NCBI RefSeq assembly: GCF_014837155.1
Contig: NZ_JACYHA010000017.1
Coordinates: 1 to 64,000, forward strand
Length of the DNA: 64,000 nucleotides
Direction: 5' to 3'
Origin: Litchfieldia stipae
GTDB lineage: Bacteria > Bacillota > Bacilli > Bacillales > Bacillaceae_L
Part shown: positions 8,806 to 17,995 of the stretch, one piece after another
How the letters are laid out: each line of letters starts with the position of its first letter
How positions within the stretch are numbered: the first letter of the stretch is position 1
The notes under the pieces: model-generated
What the model saw: the letters and a program-made list of their open reading frames with translations, nothing else
Told to the model about the DNA's origin: nothing
Databases searched by the model: none
Position numbers and translations under genes: made by a program

Positions 8806-9948
8806 TTATCTTTCTAATTTAGCAAGCATTGAGATTCCTTTATTAATTTCCTGTTGAACCTCTTCGTCCTTTTCTTTTGCGGACGCTTTTTCGAGAATGG
8901 CCATGCCCTCTGCTTGACCGATTTTCCCTATAGCCCAAGCTGCCGTTCCTCTTATCACCGGGCGCGGGTCTTCCATAATCAGTTTCTCTAAATCTGGAAT
9001 CGCCGATTCATCCTTAAAGTGTGCAAGACCAATAATCGCGTTACGCTGTATTGGTTTTTTCCCTCTCCATGATCCAGAGATGGAGCCGTATTTTTCTTTA
9101 AATTCTTTATTACTTATGTGGAGCAAGCTTTTTAGTTTCGGTTTTGCGATTTCAGGATCTGGCTCCATTTCTTCATGCAAATGAAAATCCTTCCCCTTGT
9201 TCTCCGGACAAACCGTTTGACACGTATCACATCCATATAATCGATTCCCGATTTTAACCCGATATTCATCCGCCAAAAATCCCTTTGTTTGGGTTAAAAA
9301 GGCGATGCATTTGTTTGAATCCAATTGGCCTCCCTGCACAAGTGCATTCGTCGGACAAACCTCAACACACTTATTGCAACTGCCACATCGATCTTCCATC
9401 GGCGTATCCGGTTCAAATGGGATATTGGTAATCATTTCACCTAAATATACGTACGATCCGAACTCTGGTGTAATGATTGAACAGTTCTTCCCACTCCAGC
9501 CAATGCCCGCTCGTTCTGCGACAGCCCGATCAGATAATTCTCCTGTATCGACCATTGATTTCATATGGGCAGAAGGTACTTTTTCAAGAATAAAGGCTTC
9601 TAATTTTTGCAGGCGATCTCTTAAGATATGATGATAGTCTTGACCCCAAGAGGCACGACAGAAGATTCCACGACGATCCTCCTTCGTCGATTTTGGAGGA
9701 TTTTTCATCTTAGACGGATAAGCTAGTGCAATCGCAATGATCGATTTCGCCTGTGGAAGTAACACCTCAGGCTCCGTTCTTTTAGTAATATCGGATTCCT
9801 CAAAGCCTGACTGATAACCTAATTGCTGCTGAGTAATTAAGCGAGCCTTTAAGCCATCAAATACAGATGCGGTAGTGAAGCCGATTTTATCAATACCAAT
9901 GGTTTGACTATATGCGATGATTTCTTCTTTTAATTGTTTATAGTTCAT
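8806..9948 (-). CDS. queG: epoxyqueuosine reductase QueG
   Basis: 380 residues. This cobalamin-dependent iron-sulphur enzyme carries out the last step of queuosine synthesis, reducing epoxyqueuosine to queuosine at the wobble base of tRNA. Two 4Fe-4S cluster motifs are visible, CGSCNKCVEVCP and CDTCQTVCP, after an N-terminal DUF1730-type region. The C-terminus (from about 300) has HEAT-like repeats that bind tRNA (AIIGLAHFKDESAIPDLEKL). The ATG start has GGAGGACT upstream at a slightly long distance. It is the first of the minus-strand run queG, yhbB, trmL, all but yhbB concerned with tRNA wobble-base modification. The gene is intact. Confidence 0.95.
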   Translation of the reverse strand: MNYKQLKEEIIAYSQTIGIDKIGFTTASVFDGLKARLITQQQLGYQSGFEESDITKRTEPEVLLPQAKSIIAIALAYPSKMKNPPKSTKEDRRGIFCRASWGQDYHHILRDRLQKLEAFILEKVPSAHMKSMVDTGELSDRAVAERAGIGWSGKNCSIITPEFGSYVYLGEMITNIPFEPDTPMEDRCGSCNKCVEVCPTNALVQGGQLDSNKCIAFLTQTKGFLADEYRVKIGNRLYGCDTCQTVCPENKGKDFHLHEEMEPDPEIAKPKLKSLLHISNKEFKEKYGSISGSWRGKKPIQRNAIIGLAHFKDESAIPDLEKLIMEDPRPVIRGTAAWAIGKIGQAEGMAILEKASAKEKDEEVQQEINKGISMLAKLER

Positions 9949-10058
9949 GCTCTTTTAGTCCTCCTTTCCTTCAAAATATCTATGGACAAGCTCTGACATT
10001 TCGTTGTAATCCATCTGTTATGGTAAACTATTTTTAGTAGAAATTGGAGGGAGAAATT

Positions 10059-10727
10059 TTGGAAATTACCATCTCACAATCACTAAAAAACGTAGTACCT
10101 GATTTTAAAATCGGTGTCATTGAGTATTCTAACATTGTTGTTGCTGACTCACCACAGATGGTGAAGGGTCGACTTCAATTATTTCAGGAAAACATCTTTT
10201 TTGACCTTGATGAAAAAGATGTTTCTGCTTATGAAGGTTTAAGAGAGTGGAAAGCTGTCTTCAATAAGGTTGGTACTGATCCAAACCGATATCGTCCATC
10301 CGTTGAAGCTCTCTATCGTCGAATTAAAAAGCAAAATTACATCACTACGATTCATTCTGCGGCTGATGTGAACAACTTCTTTTCTTTGCAATACGAGGTT
10401 CCAATTGGAATTTACGATACTGATAAGCTTCACGGAGAGTTCATTGAGATCGGAATAGGTTCAACAACCGATGAGTACGAAGGTATTAATGGAAGAATCA
10501 TGTCAATGGAGAAGAAGATCATTAGCAGTGATGCCGAAGGTGCTTTTGGTAGTCCTATCGTTGATTCAGCTCGTACTAGTGTGACAACGTCAACGAAGAA
10601 TGCTTTGCAGCTCATTTATCTTAAGCCATCCATGAGCAACAGTGAAGGACTTGAGCTTATTCAGTCCTTGAAAAACATGTTTGTTCAAATTCATGGAGGA
10701 AGTGCAAACGCACGTGTGATTGACTAA
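10059..10727 (+). CDS. B3/4-domain protein (tRNA-editing-like)
   Basis: 222 residues from TTG 10059, which follows GGAGGGAG by 5 nt; the longer frame from 10044 would start ahead of that site. The protein is made almost wholly of a B3/4 domain, the module that in the beta subunit of phenylalanyl-tRNA synthetase hydrolyses mischarged Tyr-tRNA. The family signature TDPNRYRPSVEALYRRI and SAADVNNFFSLQYEVPIG is clear. Stand-alone B3/4 proteins may edit or bind aminoacyl-tRNA, but their role is not established. It diverges from queG and has its own terminator. Confidence 0.85.
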   Translation: MEITISQSLKNVVPDFKIGVIEYSNIVVADSPQMVKGRLQLFQENIFFDLDEKDVSAYEGLREWKAVFNKVGTDPNRYRPSVEALYRRIKKQNYITTIHSAADVNNFFSLQYEVPIGIYDTDKLHGEFIEIGIGSTTDEYEGINGRIMSMEKKIISSDAEGAFGSPIVDSARTSVTTSTKNALQLIYLKPSMSNSEGLELIQSLKNMFVQIHGGSANARVID

Positions 10728-10734
10728 TTATTTG

Positions 10735-10768
10735 AGGCAATTTGCTTATAAGCAGGTTGCCTTATTTA
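10735..10768 (+). terminator. terminator of the B3/4-domain gene
   Basis: AGGCAA...TTGCCT with an inner TGCTTATAAGCA pairing, followed by TATTT, 8 nt after the stop codon. Confidence 0.65.
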
Positions 10769-10907
10769 GTGAACTTTATAAACAAGCAGGCTGAATCTCA
10801 ATTTCAAATAATTTATATTTAAAAACATGCTTATTTATTTAAACACATTAAAAAACGCAATAACCCGTTTGACTAGAAACGAACTACTACGTTGTGAATA
10901 ATATGTA

Positions 10908-10981
10908 TGGAGCGGGTGATGAGAATCGAACTCACGACATCAGCTTGGAAGGCTGAGGTTTTACCATTAAACTACACCCGC
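10908..10981 (-). tRNA. tRNA-Gly (anticodon TCC)
   Basis: 74 nt including an encoded CCA end. The acceptor stem GCGGGTG/CACCCGC pairs perfectly. The anticodon arm CTCAGCCTTCCAAGCTGAT holds TCC in the loop, and the T arm carries GTTCGATTC. A sigma-A promoter lies 20 nt upstream, so it is a single-gene transcript. Confidence 0.97.
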
Positions 10982-11002
10982 ATGTTGGATTTGTTGTTTA
11001 TG

Positions 11003-11031
11003 ATTATAACAACTAAATTATGAACATGCAA
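11003..11031 (-). promoter_or_regulatory. sigma-A promoter of tRNA-Gly
   Basis: TTGCAT (11026-11031), 17-bp spacer and a perfect TATAAT (11003-11008), ending about 20 nt before the tRNA 5' end. Confidence 0.75.
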
Positions 11032-11080
11032 TCCTTTTTCAATAAAAAAATGCTTGAAATTTGTCGAATGAATCTTGAAA

Positions 11081-11105
11081 ATAAAAACAGGTTATAGAAC
11101 CTGTT
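11081..11105 (-). terminator. terminator of the small membrane protein gene
   Basis: AACAGGTT/AACCTGTT with a 4-nt loop followed by TTTATTTT on the minus strand, 70 nt after the stop at 11175. Confidence 0.75.
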
Positions 11106-11174
11106 GAGAACATAAATAATATTATCACGGTAATTAATTAGAATCAAGTGTTTTTTTAAAAAAATTATTTCCTT

Positions 11175-11681
11175 CTATTTTATAGGTACATTAAAGTATT
11201 TTAATAAGAAAAGAATGATAATCACTGAGAGTCCATATGTAAGTATTGGCCTTGTGTAATGAAGTCTAAGCATCCCATACATCACTGGATAAAAGAGGAG
11301 ATCCATCCACACCTTGTAACCATGATGAAATTCTAATCTATCCGTCCGATAAATGAAATATGTCACTAGGAAGGAGCCGATAACCCAAACAATTATATAC
11401 TTCAACTTCCTTCCTAGCGATAATGTAAAAGGATAATTCCCCAAATATAACAACGTGATCGCCGGTAGGATAATAAAGGTATAGATTAAATCAACTAGAA
11501 TATGTGACTCTTTTAGGAGGTCTGGTCGATACTCCCACAATAAATAATCATAACATAAGAGGTTATAAAGCAAATTGCAGGTAATGATATAAAAAATCGT
11601 CAGCCCATATTTATGAAGATTTCTCCAATCACCCTTAAAATAACCAAGGATTAGCACAACTAACGCAATAAATATATGCAT
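11175..11681 (-). CDS. CBO0543-like small integral membrane protein
   Basis: 168 residues from ATG 11681, which has GAGGG 8 nt upstream; a GTG 15 nt earlier is less likely. Four or five hydrophobic segments cover nearly the whole protein. The pattern of W..HKY near the first segment, the LW.Y..D motif and a GYKVWMDLL segment resembles the CBO0543 family of unknown function, common in Bacillales. There is no partner gene: it sits alone between tRNA-Gly and the sugar operon and has its own terminator. Role unknown. Confidence 0.65.
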   Translation of the reverse strand: MHIFIALVVLILGYFKGDWRNLHKYGLTIFYIITCNLLYNLLCYDYLLWEYRPDLLKESHILVDLIYTFIILPAITLLYLGNYPFTLSLGRKLKYIIVWVIGSFLVTYFIYRTDRLEFHHGYKVWMDLLFYPVMYGMLRLHYTRPILTYGLSVIIILFLLKYFNVPIK

Positions 11682-11777
11682 AAACTCAACCCTCACTTCC
11701 CACTCAGCATTTGTTATAGTTTATCCACAAACATCTCAATACAATCGTTAGAATAAAACGGTAATTTTTTACATTCC

Positions 11778-11815
11778 AAAAAAAGTAGACAAGCATATGC
11801 TCACCTACTTTTTCC
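11778..11815 (-). terminator. terminator of the first sugar operon
   Basis: AAGTAG...CTACTT stem with an inner AGCATATGCT palindrome, followed by seven T on the minus strand, just after the Gfo/Idh/MocA stop. Confidence 0.85.
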
Positions 11816-11820
11816 TTCTA

Positions 11821-12858
11821 TTAAAATTTAATGCTTTCACCTGTTAAGCTACTTTGATAAATGGCATCAATTATTTTTGATACTTGTAAGGCTTCATGAG
11901 GTGCTACAATAGGCTCTTCTTTTCCTAAGCAACTATGAACAAAATTACGAGCTTGCGTGATTCCCGGATCGTCCTCACCCTCGATATAGTCTGCTGTGGT
12001 ATTTAATAGCATCCCATATTTCGATTGGTTGAATTGGAACGGAAATAAATCGATGCCACCAGTCTCACCTGAAATACTCACACTTTCCTCATCAGATTGA
12101 ATATTTGCTGCCCATGATGTTTCGAATAAAAGGGAAGCACCATTAGAGAATTTAATATAAGCAGTGACATGATCATCGACATCAAATGTTTCGTGGTCAA
12201 AGCTGCCCCACATATTGACTTGATTTGGCATTTTACTTAGCCGATTATAGGTTGAACCTACAACTTCTACAGGCTCAGGATTTCCAAGCAGCCATAATGA
12301 CAAATCTAAGAAGTGACAGCCAAAATCGATTAAGCTTCCTCCGCCTTGAAGCTCTTTATTTGTAAAAACACCCCATCCAGGAACTTTCCGTCTTCTTAGC
12401 GCTTTCGCTCTTGCTACAATTGGTTCACCAATCTCTTGCTCCAAAATTACACGCTTTGCCGCTTGTGAATCCTTCATAAATCGATAATGATAACCAATCG
12501 ATAATACCTTCTCCGCCTTCTTTGCTGCAGCGATCATTTGATCACATTCAGCTGTATTCATTGCCATTGGCTTTTCACATAAGACATGAACCCCTGCCTC
12601 AAGTGCTGCAATTGTAATCTCCGCATGAAACTTATTTGGTGTGCAAATCGTGACAGCATCGACATGTTCAAACATATCCTTGTAGTCATTGAATACCAAT
12701 GGTATGTTGAATTTTTCAGATACACTTTTTGCTGTTTCATGATTCACATCACTAACGGCTTCGATTGTGACATCCTCTGATAATTGTTGAAAGGCAGGAA
12801 TATGACGACCTTGTGCAATTCCTCCTGCGCCGATAATTCCCATACGTAATTTACTCAT
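11821..12858 (-). CDS. Gfo/Idh/MocA family oxidoreductase
   Basis: 345 residues from ATG 12858, preceded by GGGGGT; an in-frame ATG 12 nt upstream is possible. The N-terminal Rossmann fold has the dinucleotide motif GIIGAGGIAQGRH, followed by the CEKPMA signature of the family and the C-terminal alpha/beta domain. Members oxidise or reduce sugars, inositols or their derivatives with NAD(P). It is the last gene of an operon with a sugar importer and a YesM/YesN pair, 29 nt after the regulator, so it probably acts on the imported sugar or its breakdown product. The exact substrate cannot be read from the sequence. Confidence 0.88.
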   Translation of the reverse strand: MSKLRMGIIGAGGIAQGRHIPAFQQLSEDVTIEAVSDVNHETAKSVSEKFNIPLVFNDYKDMFEHVDAVTICTPNKFHAEITIAALEAGVHVLCEKPMAMNTAECDQMIAAAKKAEKVLSIGYHYRFMKDSQAAKRVILEQEIGEPIVARAKALRRRKVPGWGVFTNKELQGGGSLIDFGCHFLDLSLWLLGNPEPVEVVGSTYNRLSKMPNQVNMWGSFDHETFDVDDHVTAYIKFSNGASLLFETSWAANIQSDEESVSISGETGGIDLFPFQFNQSKYGMLLNTTADYIEGEDDPGITQARNFVHSCLGKEEPIVAPHEALQVSKIIDAIYQSSLTGESIKF

Positions 12859-12887
12859 AAGTACCCCCATCTTGATTGCGTCTTTTG

Positions 12888-13646
12888 TTAGTTTGACAAT
12901 ACTGAATTTCTGTATTCATTCGGCGACATCCCCATTGATTTTTTGAAGACCTTGCTGAAATACTTTTCATTTTGATAACCAATTTGATAGGCAATTTCAT
13001 AGATCTTCAAATTGGGATGATGAAGTAGTTTCTTCGCCTGTTCAATTCGAATTCTCGTTAGATAATCCGTAATCGTTTCTCTAAATTCTTGCTTAAATCT
13101 TCTAGAGATATATTCCCTACTTAAGAAAAATTGATCAGCAATTTCCTGCAAGGTGATCTCCTGCATATAATGATCTTTTAGAAATTGCTCAATTTCTTGC
13201 ATGCTACTCTTTTCTTTTGGATCATCATTGGGAAGAGATCCAATACCAAAATCCTCACTTAAACCGTTGCTTTCCTCCAACCATTCATTAACTGCTCTTT
13301 CCAATGTCTGATCAAGAATTTCTGGATCAATCGGCTTAAGAATGTAGTCAAAGCTCCGATAATAGATCGCATTTCGCATATATTCAAAGTCATCATAACC
13401 ACTAATCACAATCGTTTTACAATGAATATTTGAGGAATGCAGCCACTTTAATAGGCAGATTCCATCCTTTTTTGGCATTCTCATATCTGTGAAAATAATT
13501 TCTGGTGTATGCTCGGCAATTAGCTTCATTGCCTCCTCACCATCTTGAGCCTCAAATATGTGATTTATTCCAAACTTATCCCAATCAGCTAATAGAGTAA
13601 GTCCTTCTCGTACATGTCTCTCATCATCAATGATCATCGCCTTCAA
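12888..13646 (-). CDS. YesN-type response regulator (AraC family)
   Basis: 252 residues. The receiver domain has the acidic pair DD at 7-8, the phospho-acceptor Asp54 in FTDMRMPKKDG and the conserved Lys (LKPID). The C-terminal part from about 155 is an AraC double helix-turn-helix DNA-binding domain. This is a shorter version of the family, without the extra middle region seen in the regulator at 55-57 kb. The start is TTG 13646 after GGGGTGG; its first codons overlap the end of the kinase gene by 20 nt, so the two are translationally coupled. It probably activates the sugar operon in which it lies. Confidence 0.92.
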   Translation of the reverse strand: MKAMIIDDERHVREGLTLLADWDKFGINHIFEAQDGEEAMKLIAEHTPEIIFTDMRMPKKDGICLLKWLHSSNIHCKTIVISGYDDFEYMRNAIYYRSFDYILKPIDPEILDQTLERAVNEWLEESNGLSEDFGIGSLPNDDPKEKSSMQEIEQFLKDHYMQEITLQEIADQFFLSREYISRRFKQEFRETITDYLTRIRIEQAKKLLHHPNLKIYEIAYQIGYQNEKYFSKVFKKSMGMSPNEYRNSVLSN

Positions 13647-15450
13647 TTAATCCACCCCTTGCGATGATTGGCAGCTTCATTGTTACTAATAGCCCACCCT
13701 CATCATGATTTTCAAGTAGTAATGCAGCGTCTCCATTGTAATAAAGCTTTAGACGGACATAGACATTTTTTAGCCCGATATTGGTTTCTTCTCCATGCCC
13801 CCTACGATTTCCTTCTTCAAAATGCTGATATAATTCAATGAGTCTTTCCTCCGTGATTCCAGCCCCATTGTCGCTAATCTGAATTTGAAGATAAGAGTCA
13901 ACCTCAGTACATTTCAAGTGAATTTTTCCAACACCATCCCGAATATCAAATCCATGCTTAAAATAATTTTCAATGATTGGCTGAATCACCATTTTGGGAA
14001 TCGGAACAAGTCCCATTTTCTCATCAACTTCAATCGAATACTCTAGATTTTCACCAAACCGTTCCTTTTGTAGTAAGAGATAGGCTTTCGTATAATTGAC
14101 TTCTTTGATTAATGGTACCATTTGTTCATCTGTATTCATCCCATACCTCATAATTTTCGATAAATGGGTAATCAGAGTATAAATCTGTGGTACTTTATTT
14201 TTCAAAGCTAATGTCCCAATGGATTGTAATGCATTGTATAGAAAATGAGGATTTATTTGAGACTGTAGTACCTTTAATTGATTTGTTTTATTTTCTAATT
14301 CTAGCTTGTATTCCCGATTAATGAGGTCATTGATTTTCTCAATCATTCCTTTGAATCGATCTCCCAGAATCCCAATTTCATCCTTGCCACCAAGCGAGGT
14401 AAATTGCACCTGCATATTCCCTTCTTCTACCTGTTGAATATTTTGAAGGAGAATTCGAATCGGTGATGTAATCTTAAAAGTGACAAATAACGTTGCTAAG
14501 ATCACGAGTAACAACCCTAATATCCCAAAAAGGATGTTAATCTTCGTTACTTCAAAAGCGCTTTCATACAAGGTCGAAGAAGGAATTCTCTTCACTAAGA
14601 TCCAGCCACCTGCTGATTCCTCTAGCTTGTTATACAGCATAACCCCTTCAAAATGATCTTCGTCTAGCTCTTTCATGCCACTTTCTTCTTTACTATGAAG
14701 CAGCTGCGAAATCCAACCCTGTTTCCCTTCATTTCCTATCACCTCAGGATTTGAGCTGTAGACTAACTCTCCTTGTGGTGAAAGGATATAGAATTCCTCT
14801 CGATCCTCATGGTAGAGATTTTCACTTATTTGCAAGATTTCATCAGGAGATACCTCTAATGAAATATAGGCAAGAATATCGTTCGAAGGAATATTAGTAA
14901 ATGCCCGGTGGACCGAAAAAACATTTTTAGGGCTGGATTTAACAATCGAGTCATCTCCAACTTGATAATGCATAGGTTCGATGTACATATGATAAGGGCT
15001 GTCATAGGTTTTTTGATAATAATCCAAATAACTTTCTTTAATCTCTGACGAAAATACAATCGTTGAGCGCTTTGAGATCGAGATGAACTTGTTGTATTCG
15101 AGAAATGAAATATAGACCCGATCTATATTTTCTTCGGCATATAAAATCGTTTGCAACACATTCTTCATCTTTGTCACGGTTAAATAGTTATTTTCCATCG
15201 TGGAAGATCTCATAAACGTCATAAATTCTGGATTATTATATAAGGAAAGTGTTAGACCATTAAGCTCCTTTATGTAGCTTTGTAGATTGACCTTCCCTTG
15301 GTATAGTAGATTACTATTTTCTTGAACCACCTGGTTCTTAATCGATTCCTTTGTATGAAAATAAGTAATCAGAATTGAGGAACCAAACGGAATAATCGTA
15401 GCAATTAATAATAAAATAATCAATTTATTTCTTATGCTTTTTCCAAACAC
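13627..15450 (-). CDS. YesM-type sensor histidine kinase
   Basis: 607 residues from GTG 15450, 7 nt after GGGAGG; the longer frame to 15534 has no ribosome binding site. Domains in order: a transmembrane helix near the N-terminus, an extracellular dCache-like sensor of about 250 residues, a second transmembrane helix, HAMP, the His_kinase box with INPHFLYN, and an ATPase domain with N (ENYFKHG) and G (DNGAGI) boxes. Such kinases sense sugars directly or through binding proteins and pair with YesN-type regulators. The gene overlaps its regulator and follows the binding lipoprotein, suggesting it senses the sugar carried by that importer. Confidence 0.93.
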   Translation of the reverse strand: MFGKSIRNKLIILLLIATIIPFGSSILITYFHTKESIKNQVVQENSNLLYQGKVNLQSYIKELNGLTLSLYNNPEFMTFMRSSTMENNYLTVTKMKNVLQTILYAEENIDRVYISFLEYNKFISISKRSTIVFSSEIKESYLDYYQKTYDSPYHMYIEPMHYQVGDDSIVKSSPKNVFSVHRAFTNIPSNDILAYISLEVSPDEILQISENLYHEDREEFYILSPQGELVYSSNPEVIGNEGKQGWISQLLHSKEESGMKELDEDHFEGVMLYNKLEESAGGWILVKRIPSSTLYESAFEVTKINILFGILGLLLVILATLFVTFKITSPIRILLQNIQQVEEGNMQVQFTSLGGKDEIGILGDRFKGMIEKINDLINREYKLELENKTNQLKVLQSQINPHFLYNALQSIGTLALKNKVPQIYTLITHLSKIMRYGMNTDEQMVPLIKEVNYTKAYLLLQKERFGENLEYSIEVDEKMGLVPIPKMVIQPIIENYFKHGFDIRDGVGKIHLKCTEVDSYLQIQISDNGAGITEERLIELYQHFEEGNRRGHGEETNIGLKNVYVRLKLYYNGDAALLLENHDEGGLLVTMKLPIIARGGLIEGDDH

Positions 15451-15521
15451 CTGGTTTCCTCCCATTAAGCAGGACTCAATTTTAGTATAGAGGATTGAAG
15501 CTACTTTTGATATAGAAATAA

Positions 15522-15563
15522 CTATAGAAAGCACATCCTTTTGAAAAGACGTGCTTTCTATAG
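15522..15563 (-). other. strong hairpin between binding-protein and kinase genes
   Basis: A perfect 13-bp stem, CTATAGAAAGCAC with CTATAGAAAGCAC inverted, and a 16-nt loop, without a T run. It could be a processing or stabilising hairpin that protects the upstream binding-protein mRNA, or a partial terminator that lowers kinase expression. Known examples in sugar-import operons make this likely, but it is inferred. Confidence 0.7.
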
Positions 15564-15581
15564 TTTGATTGATTATAAGAG

Positions 15582-16880
15582 TTATTTCAGATTATCCCAT
15601 GTTGATTGTAATCGTTCTAAGACAGTTTCGTAATCGATTTTTCCAGTAGCATATTCTTGAATTGTTGCAGCAAATTCTTGGTTTGCTCCATCCGGCCAGC
15701 TGAACCATGTCCATGGGATCGTCTTATCATCCTTGGAATATTCTAAAATCGATTGACCTAAATCACCTAAACCAGTTGGCTCAATATTATCGAACGCTGG
15801 AATAAAAGCAAATTCTTCCGTAATATATCGCTTACCTGTTTCAGAGCTAACCATCCAATTTAAGAATAGTTTTGCTTCTTCTAGATGTTCAGAGTTCTTA
15901 TTCAACACCCAGTTATTAGGTACACCCACTGGTAAGCGGTCTGATGCAGCTTCATCATCATTGATTGGAATTGGTAAGAATGCCATGTTGATTTCTGGAT
16001 TAACTTCAGTAATCATGTTCTCAGTCCAGTTCCCTTGTTGAAGCATGGCTGTTTGGCCAGAAGCGAATAATGTCACTTGAGTGTTGTAGTCTGTTGTTAA
16101 TGGATTTTCATTTCCAAATTCAATCTCAGTATCTATTACTTCTTTGAATGCTGTAAATTGCTCATTTCCTACAATCGTTGTAGAGCCATCATATAGTCCT
16201 TCAATAAATGCTGTTGGATCATCTTGTTGAGCAAATGGAATATTTAATAAATGCTGACCAATGACCCACCATTCACCATAACCTGCTGCAAATGGCGTAA
16301 TACCATTGTCTTTAAGTTTTTGTGCAGCTGCTTTTAGTTCCGTAACTGTTGTTGGCGGCTCTGTAATTCCAGCTTGCTCGAATAAATCTTTATTATAAAC
16401 AAATCCGTAGCCTTCTAAGTTAACAGGCATGCCATATAATTTCCCATCTGTATCAGTCGTTGGAACTTTTCCGATTGGCAATACATGCTCTACCCAAGGT
16501 TCATTTGAAAGGTCAGCTAAATGTTCTTTCCAAAGCTCTAACTCTTTGAAACCACCATTGTTAAAAATATCAGGCTTTTCTCCAGAAGCAAATTTTGCTT
16601 TTAATGCAGCACCATAGTCAGCACCACCACCAACCGTTTCAAGCTTTACCTTGATATTTGGATGCTCTGCTTCGAATTCGTTGATCATTTCTTGTAGTTG
16701 ATCAGCAATTTCTACTTTGAATTGGAAGAAGTTGAGTGTAACTACCTCATCTCCACCCTTTGATTCACCTGTGCCTTCGTTTGAATTTCCGTCAGTTGTT
16801 GAATCATTAGAACATCCTGCGATGATACCTACCATTAACAAAAGTGAGATACAAATTAGTAAAAAACGGCTTTTTTTCAT
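15582..16880 (-). CDS. sugar ABC transporter substrate-binding lipoprotein (CUT1)
   Basis: 432 residues with a lipoprotein signal peptide (hydrophobic stretch, lipobox IIAGC, Cys at about 23) and an acidic linker leading into a family-1 extracellular solute-binding domain (MalE-like). Typical signatures include FNNGGFKELELWK and GQTAMLQQGNW. It delivers an oligosaccharide or sugar to the two permeases encoded upstream. AAGGAGG precedes the ATG. A 287-bp gap with a MITE-like repeat separates it from the permease genes, so it may have its own transcript. No ATPase gene is present. The substrate is unknown. Confidence 0.93.
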   Translation of the reverse strand: MKKSRFLLICISLLLMVGIIAGCSNDSTTDGNSNEGTGESKGGDEVVTLNFFQFKVEIADQLQEMINEFEAEHPNIKVKLETVGGGADYGAALKAKFASGEKPDIFNNGGFKELELWKEHLADLSNEPWVEHVLPIGKVPTTDTDGKLYGMPVNLEGYGFVYNKDLFEQAGITEPPTTVTELKAAAQKLKDNGITPFAAGYGEWWVIGQHLLNIPFAQQDDPTAFIEGLYDGSTTIVGNEQFTAFKEVIDTEIEFGNENPLTTDYNTQVTLFASGQTAMLQQGNWTENMITEVNPEINMAFLPIPINDDEAASDRLPVGVPNNWVLNKNSEHLEEAKLFLNWMVSSETGKRYITEEFAFIPAFDNIEPTGLGDLGQSILEYSKDDKTIPWTWFSWPDGANQEFAATIQEYATGKIDYETVLERLQSTWDNLK

Positions 16881-16917
16881 TTCATTGACCTCCTTATATG
16901 TGTTGTTTTTTTCTATA

Positions 16918-17114
16918 GACTGTTTTCAACTAGAGTATTGCTAATAAGCCGCAGCCAGAATACACTCCGCGTCCAGTGGGGTGAACAGTGAGCCTCCTCG
17001 TCGCTTAAGCTCCTGTGGGGTCTCACTTAGTTCACAAATCCCACAGGAGTCTCCGTGTATTCTGTCTGCTAGTTACTTGATGATATCCATACAACAAACT
17101 TTGAGAAAACAGTC
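16918..17114. mobile_element. MITE-like element, copy A (full length)
   Basis: About 197 bp bounded by 10-bp perfect inverted repeats GACTGTTTTC (16918-16927) and GAAAACAGTC (17105-17114). Inside is a GC-rich 119-bp core (16951-17069) whose ends GCAGCCAGAATACAC and GTGTATTCTGTCTGC are inverted with one mismatch. The same core recurs at 31576-31694 and in truncated form elsewhere. It has no coding capacity and no clear target duplication. It lies between the permease and binding-protein genes of one operon. Confidence 0.75.
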
Positions 17115-17167
17115 TTTATATATAATCTTTTGTTCATGTTACAAAAGGTTATAACCTTCTTGATTTG

Positions 17168-17995
17168 TTACTTAATAGACCCAGCTGCTATTCCTTTGAT
17201 GATGTGCTTTTGTAGGAATAGGAAGAATATGATTACAGGTGTGATTCCAAGTACGAGAGCGGCTAGCCCCATGTCCCACTGCTTTGTATATTGGGCGAAG
17301 AATGAGCTCGTTGCAAGTGGAATCGTTCTTAAATCGGCATCCTGTAAGACGAGCATTGGTAATAGGAAATCATTCCAGATCCAAAGTGTATTTAATATCA
17401 CCACTGTCACTGTGATTGGTTTTAACAATGGAAAAACAATTCTCCAAAACACCCCAAATTGACTACATCCATCTACTCTAGCAGATTCTTCAATTTCTAC
17501 TGGAACAGTCTTCACAAAACCGTGATAAAGGAACAGTGATAATGGGACACCGAATCCAAAATACATGATTACTAGACCAGGAATACTATTGATTAGCCCT
17601 AATGCTCCACCAAGCTTCATTAATGGAATCATCACTGTTTGGAATGGGATGACCATTGCTGATACAAAGAAGACAAATAAGATTTTACTAAGCTTCCCTG
17701 GGGTTCTCACCATTTTCCAAGCAGCCATCGAGCTGATGACAATGAGCCCAATGTTACTGAAGACAGTAATCACTAATGAGTTCCAGAAGGCTTTTGGGAA
17801 ATTAATAATATCCCACACCTTCACATAGTTCGTAAACAAGATTTCTTTTGGCCATGCTGCAGCATCTAATAAAATTTCAGCAAAGCTTTTCACTGAATTC
17901 ACGGCCACAAAGTAAAAGGGGATGAGGAAAATCAGTCCAATGATAATCCCAATAATTTCAAGTGTAAAGGTTCTACCTGTATATTTTCGGTTCAC
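17168..17995 (-). CDS. carbohydrate ABC transporter permease (MalG-like)
   Basis: 275 residues with six predicted membrane segments and the cytoplasmic EAA loop, here EIEESARVDGCSQFGVFWRI, that docks the ATPase. It is one of the two inner-membrane subunits of the CUT1 importer in this operon. The start is GTG 17995, whose G is also the last base of the TAG stop of the preceding permease: a 1-nt overlap and therefore coupled translation, with GGAGGTTGA upstream. No ATP-binding subunit is encoded nearby. Confidence 0.93.
   Translation of the reverse strand: MNRKYTGRTFTLEIIGIIIGLIFLIPFYFVAVNSVKSFAEILLDAAAWPKEILFTNYVKVWDIINFPKAFWNSLVITVFSNIGLIVISSMAAWKMVRTPGKLSKILFVFFVSAMVIPFQTVMIPLMKLGGALGLINSIPGLVIMYFGFGVPLSLFLYHGFVKTVPVEIEESARVDGCSQFGVFWRIVFPLLKPITVTVVILNTLWIWNDFLLPMLVLQDADLRTIPLATSSFFAQYTKQWDMGLAALVLGITPVIIFFLFLQKHIIKGIAAGSIK

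Noticed and set aside
10850-10890. Possible terminator after tRNA-Gly
   Set aside because: Only a 4-bp stem could be drawn before the T run on the minus strand; not enough to call.
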